Shown piece after piece: positions 33,032-40,054 of a stretch of DNA of 64,000 nt (position 1 is its first letter; every line of letters begins with the position of its first letter). Below the pieces are notes generated by a model, which saw only the letters and a program-made list of their open reading frames with translations, was not told the DNA's origin and made no database searches. Source of the DNA: Oligoflexia bacterium (GTDB taxonomy: Bacteria; Bdellovibrionota; Bdellovibrionia; JABDDW01). The position numbers and the translations under genes were made by a program. The stretch covers positions 62,001 to 126,000 of the forward strand of contig JADJXN010000001.1 of assembly GCA_016715815.1 (NCBI GenBank). The letters run 5' to 3'.

Positions 33032-34815
33032 GTTCAAGTAGTTTTCACCGCACTCACTATTGTGGGGGCTTAAAAGCAACTGATGATGGCAAAAAAGTAA
33101 CCCTTATGGGATGGGTCAATACCCGTCGTGACCATGGTGGGTTAATATTTATAGATCTTAGAGACCGTGACGGTATTACTCAAATTGTTTTAAACCCACA
33201 AGATACTGCTCAAACTGCAGCAAAAGATTTGCGCCGCGAGTTTGTTATTGCTGTTGAAGGTAAAGTGCAAAAGCGCCCAGAGGGTATGATTAATAAAAAA
33301 TTAAAAACCGGAGAGATAGAAGTTGTTGCCCAAAGGTTACAAGTTTTATCAACAGCTAACACTTTGCCCTTTGACCCTGATGATGCCAATGTGAATGAAA
33401 TGCTTCGGCTTAAGTATCGGTATTTAGAGCTAAGAAGTCCTGAGCTTCAAAAAAAATTATTTCTGCGCTCAAAATTTTGCAACATTGTTAGAAATTTTTT
33501 TGATGAAAATGGTTTTATTGAAGTTGAAACTCCTATTCTATGGAAAAGCACTCCAGAGGGTGCAAGGGATTATCTTGTTCCTTCGCGCGTGAGCCCGGGA
33601 ACTTTTTATGCACTTCCACAATCTCCACAAACACTAAAGCAGCTTTTAATGATTTCAGGTTTTGATAGGTATTACCAAATTGCCCGTTGCTTTCGTGATG
33701 AAGATTTAAGAGCAGACCGTCAACCTGAATTTACCCAAGTAGATATTGAAATGTCTTTTGTAGAGCCAGATGATGTGATGAGCATTAATGAAAAAGCCAT
33801 TGCTCGAGTTTGGAAAGAGCTCAAAGGTGTTGATATAAAACTTCCCTTTTTAAGAATGAGTTACAAAGAAGCTATGGATCGCTTTGGAAATGATAAACCT
33901 GATACCCGCTTTGGAATGGAAATTAAAGACATCACTGAGCTTTGTAAAAACACAGGCTTTAAAGTTTTTGATGAAGCCATTGCCAGAAAAGGTGTGGTGC
34001 GCGGAATTAGTGTTCCAGGTGGCGCAAAGTTTTCTAGAAAAGATTTTGATGATTTAACAGATATGTCTAAAAAAGCAGGGGCTAAAGGCTTAATTTGGAT
34101 TAAATGGGATGATCAAATGAGCTCACCTATTTCAAAATTCTTTAAACCCGAGCAGTTAGAGCAAATGTGCATAAAAACAGGAGCCTCGCGCGGAGATTCT
34201 GTACTTATTATTTCTGATGAGTATGATATAGCGGCAAGAACCTTAAGTACATTAAGGCTTCATTTGGGTAATAAATTAAATTTAATAGATAAAACTAAGG
34301 ATCATTTTTTATGGGTATTAGATTTTCCATTAGTAGAGTATGATCCTGTAGCAAAGAGATGGAATGCGTGTCATCACCCATTTACATCGCCTCAAGCCCA
34401 AGACATTGAAGCATTTTTATCTCAAGACCCAGAAAAGCTTATTAAGGTAAAAGCAAAAGCTTATGATCTTGTATGCAATGGGTACGAAATTGCTGGCGGA
34501 AGTATTAGAATTCACCAAGAGGCTGTTCAAGATGCCATGTTTAAAGCTCTAAAAATTTCACCGGAAGAAGCTAAACTTAAATTTGGCTTTTTCTTAGAGG
34601 CTTTAAGTTACGGCACTCCTCCTCATGGTGGTATTGCCTGGGGTGTGGATAGAGTGGTGATGATTTTATGTGGCACTGAAGCCATTAGAGAAGTTATTGC
34701 CTTTCCAAAAACCCAAAAAGCAAGTTGCCAAATGAGTGAAACTCCCTCTGTAGTAGATCGTGATCAACTTGCAGAGCTTCACATTAAAACCGTAGCGCCT
34801 ACTCAGAGCACATGA
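33028..34815 (+). CDS. aspS: Aspartyl-tRNA synthetase
   Basis: Class II synthetase, 595 residues, bacterial type with the GAD insertion domain. N-terminal OB-fold (MGWVNTRRDHGGLIFIDLRDRDGITQIV), motif 2 RCFRDEDLRADRQPEFTQVDIEMSF, GAD part (about 290-410) and motif 3 GIAWGVDRVVMILCG. Whether it is discriminating (Asp only) or also charges tRNA-Asn cannot be settled here. Overlaps both neighbours by four bases, so hisS-aspS-lipid kinase form an operon. Confidence 0.96.
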   Translation: MSSSSFHRTHYCGGLKATDDGKKVTLMGWVNTRRDHGGLIFIDLRDRDGITQIVLNPQDTAQTAAKDLRREFVIAVEGKVQKRPEGMINKKLKTGEIEVVAQRLQVLSTANTLPFDPDDANVNEMLRLKYRYLELRSPELQKKLFLRSKFCNIVRNFFDENGFIEVETPILWKSTPEGARDYLVPSRVSPGTFYALPQSPQTLKQLLMISGFDRYYQIARCFRDEDLRADRQPEFTQVDIEMSFVEPDDVMSINEKAIARVWKELKGVDIKLPFLRMSYKEAMDRFGNDKPDTRFGMEIKDITELCKNTGFKVFDEAIARKGVVRGISVPGGAKFSRKDFDDLTDMSKKAGAKGLIWIKWDDQMSSPISKFFKPEQLEQMCIKTGASRGDSVLIISDEYDIAARTLSTLRLHLGNKLNLIDKTKDHFLWVLDFPLVEYDPVAKRWNACHHPFTSPQAQDIEAFLSQDPEKLIKVKAKAYDLVCNGYEIAGGSIRIHQEAVQDAMFKALKISPEEAKLKFGFFLEALSYGTPPHGGIAWGVDRVVMILCGTEAIREVIAFPKTQKASCQMSETPSVVDRDQLAELHIKTVAPTQST

Positions 34816-35750
34816 AAACAGCCATTATTATAAACCCATCATCAGGTGGTGGAAGAACTTCTTTGATGTGGGCAGAGCTTCGTGATGTGGCTCGTGCAAG
34901 ATTGGGTGGAGCGCTTGAGGAATTTACTACAAAAACTCCTTTTGATGCCATAAGGCTTGCTAGCCAAGTAGCGCAATCTGATTTTGATTTAGTAATTGCA
35001 GCCGGTGGGGATGGAACAATAAATGAGGTTGTAAATGGCCTTTTTGATGAAAACAACAAGCCTATTAACCCCAAACTTAAACTTGGTATTTTATCAGCAG
35101 GGCGGGGATGTGATTTTATAAAAAGCCTTAATCTTCCAAGTTCCCCGCAAAAAGCCATTGATATTTTGGTCTCCCCAGAATTTCAAAAAATAGATGTTGG
35201 TTGTATTTACTTTAAAGACGAATTTGGGCGCGAGCAAAAAAGACTTTTTGTCAACATTGCCACAGTAGGCATTGGGGGAAAGGTCGCAAAACAGGTTCGC
35301 CACACACCTAAGTTTTTGCCACCAAAGCTTGTTTATTTTGCTTCATCAGCCCAGCAATTTTTTCTTTCAAAGCCTCAAAAAGTAAAAATTTTTTTAGATG
35401 ATGTTGAAATGTTTTCTGGCCCCATTGTGAATGTGTTTATAGCCAATGGTGGTTACTCCGGTGGGGGAATGTGCTGGGCGCCTGATGCCAAATTAGATGA
35501 TGGTTTATTTGAAGTGATCATTGCTGAACCTATTCCAAAGCTTACAGCCTTAGCCCTTCAGCATAAGCTCTATGATGGCACTTTTTTAAGCATGCCAGGG
35601 GTGCATCACCATAAGGCCCGTAAAGTTTTAATAGATACAAAAGATGATGTTTTATTAGAAGTAGATGGTGAGCAGCCTGGGGTAGCCCCTGCTATATTCA
35701 CAGTTTTACCGCAGGCACTAACGGTGGCAACCTCATCTAGTGCAACATAA
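34812..35750 (+). CDS. Diacylglycerol kinase / YegS-like lipid kinase
   Basis: 312-residue cytoplasmic or peripheral membrane kinase. The N-terminal INPSSGGGRT phosphate-binding start and the catalytic AAGGDGTINEVVNG motif are intact; later NGGYSGGGMCWAPDAKLDDGLFEVI and the C-terminal LLEVDGEQ are family marks. Phosphorylates a lipid such as diacylglycerol; the exact substrate is open. Translationally coupled to aspS. Confidence 0.88.
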   Translation: MKTAIIINPSSGGGRTSLMWAELRDVARARLGGALEEFTTKTPFDAIRLASQVAQSDFDLVIAAGGDGTINEVVNGLFDENNKPINPKLKLGILSAGRGCDFIKSLNLPSSPQKAIDILVSPEFQKIDVGCIYFKDEFGREQKRLFVNIATVGIGGKVAKQVRHTPKFLPPKLVYFASSAQQFFLSKPQKVKIFLDDVEMFSGPIVNVFIANGGYSGGGMCWAPDAKLDDGLFEVIIAEPIPKLTALALQHKLYDGTFLSMPGVHHHKARKVLIDTKDDVLLEVDGEQPGVAPAIFTVLPQALTVATSSSAT

Positions 35751-35760
35751 GATTATTTAG

Positions 35761-35790
35761 ATTTGAACTCAAATATCGGCCAGTTCAAAT
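35761..35790. repeat. Inverted repeat after the lipid kinase gene
   Basis: ATTTGAACT at 35761-35769 and AGTTCAAAT at 35782-35790, a perfect 9-bp inverted repeat with a 12-base loop and no T tract. Could be a weak terminator of the hisS operon or a protein-binding site. Confidence 0.35.
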
Positions 35791-35839
35791 TCAATATAAG
35801 CTAATAATTACCAAAAACTACCTGCTACCTTTTTGGGGC

Positions 35840-35867
35840 TTAAGTCTGGGTGTGGGCTATCCGATAG
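35840..35867 (+). promoter_or_regulatory. Candidate sigma-28 (FliA) promoter
   Basis: TTAAGTCT at 35840-35847 and TCCGATAG at 35860-35867, each six of eight to the sigma-28 consensus TAAAGTTT / GCCGATAA, separated by 12 bases (consensus 11). It is 69 bases before the ATG of the FliG-like gene, a location that makes sense for a flagellar protein. Confidence 0.35.
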
Positions 35868-35935
35868 TCTAGATATGCGGCAGTCACAAATTGGTTGGGC
35901 TGCAAGCTTTTAACACACAAACGGGGGTACGTTTT

Positions 35936-36352
35936 ATGTCAATGCTTGCTCGTTACAAAAAGCCAGGGGGCTTACAACAGCTTATTGCTCTTCTGGAATC
36001 TTGTTTAAGTAAAAAGCGAGAGCTTTTACTAAACACAATCATGCAAGAAGATAAAGAGTTTGGGACAATGGTTAAATCCAAACTTCTCACAGTAGAAAAA
36101 GTATTTAAGTGGGACCCACTTATACTTTCTGAGGCTACAACTCAGCTTTCTGAGAGAACTTTGGCTGTTGCTTTAAAAGGCCTTCCACCTGAGGCATTTG
36201 GAATTGCAACGCATACTATGCGTGATCTTAAAAAGCGTGAGGTTCAAAACCTTTTAGAAGTATTAAAGCCAACAGCGGTTGAGATTGAATCAGCCCACAT
36301 CAAGCTAATTGAAAAATTCGCGAGCTTGAAAAACAAGGCGCCATTAAGTTAG
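35936..36352 (+). CDS. Orphan FliG C-terminal-domain-like protein
   Basis: 138 residues from the ATG at 35936, preceded by GGGGG. The C-terminal 100 residues resemble the FliG C domain: ILSEATTQLSERTLAVALKGLPPEAFGIATHTM matches the segment where FliG reads LALALKG, and KKREVQNLLEVLKPTAVEIESAHIKLIEKF matches the following helix bundle. The FliG N and M domains are absent, so it cannot be the main rotor protein. It might bind FliM or be a rotor modulator; that is inference. A candidate sigma-28 promoter lies upstream and a strong terminator downstream. Confidence 0.6.
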   Translation: MSMLARYKKPGGLQQLIALLESCLSKKRELLLNTIMQEDKEFGTMVKSKLLTVEKVFKWDPLILSEATTQLSERTLAVALKGLPPEAFGIATHTMRDLKKREVQNLLEVLKPTAVEIESAHIKLIEKFASLKNKAPLS

Positions 36353-36398
36353 ATGAGAATGAAAACCCAATCTCTAACAATGCTTTGCCAAAAGCAGC

Positions 36399-37460
36399 TT
36401 AGTGATTCAAGTTTGTAACATCTAAAAGGTACCCAAAATTTTCTATAGCAGAAATTTCAGCGGCCTGAGAGACAACTCTCAGGCCGTTTTTTTTACTACA
36501 CACCACAACCACATCCACACTATCCTTTATAAGTTGTCTTATGGCCATTAAATCCCATTTTGGGTTGGCTCTTAAAATTAAAGACTCTAGCCTTTGTAAG
36601 CTGTGGTTGGCATCATGCCCGTGTATAGTTGCAAAAGATCCCTTATGTCCTGTTGCAAGAGCATCTAATAAAATCACCGCCTCAACTCCGCGCACTTCAC
36701 CCACAACAAGCCGATCAGGGCGCATTCTAAGAGAGTTTTTTAGTAACATACTTAAATCAATTTTAGGCACCATATTCTCTGGGTCTTCTCTTGTGAGAAG
36801 GGTGATGTGGTTAGGTCCTATACTTAAAAGCTCAGAAGTATCTTCAATAGAAATAATTCTCTCATTCTTTGGTGTGGCCATAAGGGTAGCTCTTAAAAGA
36901 GTGGTTTTTCCAGAACTTGTAGGGCCACAAAAAAGAATATTCTTTTTTTGGTTAATCCAACTTAAAAGCCTATCCAAAAAGTTTTGATCAAACATTTTAA
37001 GTTTTAAAAGCATTTCTAAGTTATACTTTTCTACGTTGTGCTTTCTCAGCGTTACAACTGCATTTGTTGTAATTGGGGGTAGGCTAATATGTACCCTTGT
37101 TCCACAAGGAAGTGTGCCATCTGTTAGGGGGTGCCTTTGGTCCACAACTTTATTTATTTTTAAAAGAAGATTATCTAAAAACCGTTGATAGGTAAATTCA
37201 GAGGCAAAGCTTAAATCTGATAAAAAAAGCTTACTATTAACTTCAATAAAAATTTGGCTAAAGTTGTTAATGCAAATTTCAGTAACATTATCGTCTCTCA
37301 AATGCTCTTCAATGGGGCCAAAACCTGTGAGCTCCTTTTTAAGCCTGTCCTTATAAGATGTAAAATGAGAGTCAGCTAAAATTTCATCAAGGGACCTTTC
37401 TCCTGTAAGTGCTAGTGCATTTTCTACAAGTGTTTTATAAATGCTTTCACTCTTCCTCAT
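36399..37460 (-). CDS. cpaF: CpaF/TadA-type pilus assembly ATPase
   Basis: Hexameric secretion ATPase that drives Tad/Flp pilus extension. About 353 residues from the ATG at 37460. N-terminal part with GFGPIEEHLRDDNVTEICIN, then ATPase core: FCGPTSSGKTTLLRATL (Walker A), ISIEDTSELL (Asp box), LRMRPDRLVVGEVRGVEA (Walker B) and the His box region ATIHGHDANHSLQRLE. It lies at the end of a block whose first gene is the secretin and overlaps that gene by 14 bases. Its last coding part contains an antisense terminator. Confidence 0.9.
   Translation of the reverse strand: MRKSESIYKTLVENALALTGERSLDEILADSHFTSYKDRLKKELTGFGPIEEHLRDDNVTEICINNFSQIFIEVNSKLFLSDLSFASEFTYQRFLDNLLLKINKVVDQRHPLTDGTLPCGTRVHISLPPITTNAVVTLRKHNVEKYNLEMLLKLKMFDQNFLDRLLSWINQKKNILFCGPTSSGKTTLLRATLMATPKNERIISIEDTSELLSIGPNHITLLTREDPENMVPKIDLSMLLKNSLRMRPDRLVVGEVRGVEAVILLDALATGHKGSFATIHGHDANHSLQRLESLILRANPKWDLMAIRQLIKDSVDVVVVCSKKNGLRVVSQAAEISAIENFGYLLDVTNLNH
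36461..36494 (+). terminator. Rho-independent terminator of the FliG-like gene, inside cpaF
   Basis: An 11-bp perfect stem (CGGCCTGAGAG / CTCTCAGGCCG), 4-base loop ACAA, followed by eight Ts. It is oriented for the plus-strand gene ending at 36352 but lies entirely within the minus-strand coding region of the CpaF-like ATPase, where it encodes part of the C-terminal tail (NGLRVVSQAAE). Confidence 0.85.
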
Positions 37461-38742
37461 CAGAGGTTTTCCAAAAATCTGAAATTTTACTCTCAAGAGC
37501 GTTTTTAGTTGTAACAACTTTTGGGGTAACTAAAATTAAAAGCTCGGTTTTATTTTGCTTATAATCTTGACTTTTAAAAAGCTCACCCAAAACAGGTATC
37601 TCACTTAAAATGGGTGGGCCACTTTCGCCGCGGCCTAGCTCATTTTTAATAAGTCCTGAAAGGGCAATGGTTTTTTCTTGGTTAAGGTCAAAATGGGTTT
37701 CCACCCTGTTGGTTAAAATTCCTGGTATTCCATCAACCACATGGGCTTCATCTAAAAGGCTCACTTCTGTTGTTAGTTTTGTGGAAATATTTCTAGCATT
37801 ATCAGTTTGCGGGGTAATATTTAAAATAACGCCATATTTTTTCCACTGCACATCCATAATTTTGGAGCTTATTAATTTAATAGGTATTTCACCGCCAGCA
37901 ATAAATTTTGCAGTTTCTCCGCTTCTACATAAAAGCTTTGGGCTTGCAATAATTTTAGCTTCCTGGTTTTTTAATAATGTATTAAAGCGTAGAGTTATTT
38001 CATCAAAACTAAATGGAGCCACTTTGGCTGAGTATTGCGTTGGTAAATCTAAGCCAAAACTTTTAAAAGTATTTTTTTTAACTTCAGCAATGGTGATTTC
38101 AATTTCAATCATGGGTTTTATTTCTAAAAGCTCTGAGCTTTCCACATCAACTCCCCAATGAGCTGCTAATTGATTAATTTTTTTAAAAAATTTTTGATCC
38201 TTCTCATTTGAGTAAATAATTATTTTATTATTTCTAATTTCTGCTTTGGCTGCGTAAAATGCTTTAGCTTCTAGTTCTTGGTTAATACTTAAAGCAACTT
38301 GGTGAAGTAAATCATTTGGCCCGCTGAGTTTTAAATTTAAGTTCCTTTCAAACATACCTTGCAATAAACTTAATCTTTTCCATTGGTTTAAGCTTAAAAC
38401 TTCGCCAAAAACAGTCACTTTTTTATCTTTATAAATGGCCACGAGTTTTTTATTTTCCTTAAAAACTTCTTCAAGCTCTGTGGCTAAGGGCTTAAAGCTT
38501 GTAGGTAAGACATAAATTAAAATCTCATTTTTTTGATCCTTTAATGTTGAAACACCTGATTTGATGGCTACTAAGGTTTGCTTATTTAATTTTAAAAAAT
38601 TTGGGTTAGCTAAGCCCACAGGGGGGTAAAGCTTTTGAATTTGGCGCTGCTCACCAACAAACATAAAATATATAATTTTCTCAGCCATTGCTAATTGAGA
38701 ATAGAATAAAGCATATAAAAAAATGCCAATAAATAACTTCAT
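37447..38742 (-). CDS. cpaC: Tad/type II-family secretin (CpaC/RcpA-like)
   Basis: Outer-membrane channel of the Tad pilus. 431 residues with a signal peptide (MKLFIGIFLYALFYSQ, cleavage after AMA), an N-terminal domain (about 25-215) and the secretin core: VEIEIT-type strand IEIEITIAEVKKNTFKSFGLD, IIASPKLLCRSGETAKFIAGGEIPI, and the C-terminal GLIKNELGRGESGPPILSEIPVLGELFKS followed by ELLILVTPKVV. Start of the secretin-ATPase block; promoter region shares motifs with that of the flp block. Confidence 0.88.
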   Translation of the reverse strand: MKLFIGIFLYALFYSQLAMAEKIIYFMFVGEQRQIQKLYPPVGLANPNFLKLNKQTLVAIKSGVSTLKDQKNEILIYVLPTSFKPLATELEEVFKENKKLVAIYKDKKVTVFGEVLSLNQWKRLSLLQGMFERNLNLKLSGPNDLLHQVALSINQELEAKAFYAAKAEIRNNKIIIYSNEKDQKFFKKINQLAAHWGVDVESSELLEIKPMIEIEITIAEVKKNTFKSFGLDLPTQYSAKVAPFSFDEITLRFNTLLKNQEAKIIASPKLLCRSGETAKFIAGGEIPIKLISSKIMDVQWKKYGVILNITPQTDNARNISTKLTTEVSLLDEAHVVDGIPGILTNRVETHFDLNQEKTIALSGLIKNELGRGESGPPILSEIPVLGELFKSQDYKQNKTELLILVTPKVVTTKNALESKISDFWKTSDEEE

Positions 38743-38753
38743 AAATCAAAGTG

Positions 38754-38823
38754 TATGCAAAACTAAAGCAAGGCTTAATACAAAATATAATTGCTTATAT
38801 AAAAATAATGTCCGAAATTCGGA
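38754..38823 (-). promoter_or_regulatory. Promoter region of the secretin-cpaF block
   Basis: Minus strand: AGCCT, 8 partly matching bases, then TTTTGCATA (38754-38775), 17 of 22 bases identical in alignment to the flp promoter region (45643-45664). TTGCTT-N5-TTGCA inside it resembles a sigma-54 promoter with an imperfect -24. Upstream at 38811-38823 sits the palindrome TCCGAAATTCGGA, with GTCCGAAA also found upstream of flp. Confidence 0.45.
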
Positions 38824-38825
38824 TT

Positions 38826-39905
38826 TTATATCCGAAAGCTGACCGTGGTTTTATTATTTTGAGATTCAATTTGAATTTGTGAGTCATGGCATTTTAAAAG
38901 TGCTTGGCTTACTGAAAGCCCAAGTCCCATGCCTTGCGCGTGGTGCATGATATTTTCATCTAATGTGAATGGTTTTAAAATTTTGGAAATCTGAGCAGCA
39001 CTCATTGTGGGGCCAGAATTTGTGACTGAAATTTCTGAATTAGAATATGAAATTTCAATAGTAGAATTATCTTGGGCAAATTTAAAAGCATTATGAATTA
39101 TTTTATTTAAAACTTTGCCTATAATCACATCGTCAAATTGAAGTTTTAAATCAGACTTAATTTTATTATCAATTTTTAATTTCTTTTTTTCTACAAGGGC
39201 TAGATGGGTATTTATGGCAATATTTAAAGCTTTAAAAATATTTTTTTCTGATTTATTTATTTTTAACTGCCCAGTTTCAGCGCTTAGAAGGTCAAGTACA
39301 TCAAAAATAATTTCATTTAGTCTATTTGTGCCTTGTAAAATTCTTTCAACATATTTTATATGCTCAGGTGTTTTTACCTCTTCTTTTAGTAAAGACAAAA
39401 ACGAATTTATTGTTGTTAGCGGAGTTTTTAATTCATGGCCAATAAGAATCATAAAATGACTTTTTGCTTCATCTAGAGTTTTTAATTCTTTATAGGCGCT
39501 TTCAAGTTTTTTGTTTTTTTCTTTTACATCTACTTTTAAATCATAGGCCTCTAAAGCGCGCTTAACTACAATTTCAAGCTCGGTGGGGTCCCATGGTTTA
39601 GTGACGTATCTGTAAATTTGCCCTTCGTTAATGGCTGCAATAACAGAATCTACGTCTGTGTAGCCGGTTAATAAAATGCGTATGCTATCAGGTTGCACCA
39701 CTTGTGCTTTTTGAAGCATTTGAACACCTGTCATCTCTGGCATGCGTTGGTCACTTAAAATGAGATGAATATTGTGTTTATTTAAAATTTTTAAAGCATC
39801 ATAGCCAGAAGAAGCTGTAAAGACTTTATAGTTTTTTCTAAACTGGCGCTCAAGAGTGTCTACAATATCTTTTTCATCATCAACGATGAGTATGGTGTGC
39901 TCCAT
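38826..39905 (-). CDS. Receiver-histidine kinase hybrid (REC first)
   Basis: 359-residue cytoplasmic protein with an N-terminal receiver (VDDEKDIVDTLE acidic pocket, SDQRMPEMTG with phospho-Asp, LTGYTD, YRYVTKPWD), a short coiled-coil linker (KEKNKKLESAYKELKTLDEAK), HisKA with GHELKTPLTTINS and HATPase (IIHNAFKFAQDNS; GMGLGLSVSQALLK). No membrane segment: it would take a phosphate through the receiver rather than sense directly. It lies 84 bases upstream of the secretin gene in the same direction and may regulate or be co-transcribed with the Tad genes. Confidence 0.88.
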   Translation of the reverse strand: MEHTILIVDDEKDIVDTLERQFRKNYKVFTASSGYDALKILNKHNIHLILSDQRMPEMTGVQMLQKAQVVQPDSIRILLTGYTDVDSVIAAINEGQIYRYVTKPWDPTELEIVVKRALEAYDLKVDVKEKNKKLESAYKELKTLDEAKSHFMILIGHELKTPLTTINSFLSLLKEEVKTPEHIKYVERILQGTNRLNEIIFDVLDLLSAETGQLKINKSEKNIFKALNIAINTHLALVEKKKLKIDNKIKSDLKLQFDDVIIGKVLNKIIHNAFKFAQDNSTIEISYSNSEISVTNSGPTMSAAQISKILKPFTLDENIMHHAQGMGLGLSVSQALLKCHDSQIQIESQNNKTTVSFRI

Positions 39906-40030
39906 AGCATAGGCTTCGGATCTTTTCTCATTTTGGTCGAGGTCTAGTTATTAAAAACAAGACCAAAGTCTTTTGTATTAGGTATAAAGCAATGCGTGGT
40001 TTGTGTCGAAAAATGAGAGGATAGAGTATA

Positions 40031-40044
40031 CTCTTAATTAAGAG
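40031..40044. repeat. 14-bp palindrome before the Gly/Met-rich protein gene
   Basis: CTCTTAATTAAGAG, a perfect palindrome at 40031-40044, ends in the Shine-Dalgarno AGAGGGAG and follows TATACT, a possible -10. It could be an operator site or an RNA hairpin hiding the ribosome-binding site. Confidence 0.4.
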
Positions 40045-40054
40045 GGAGAAATTC

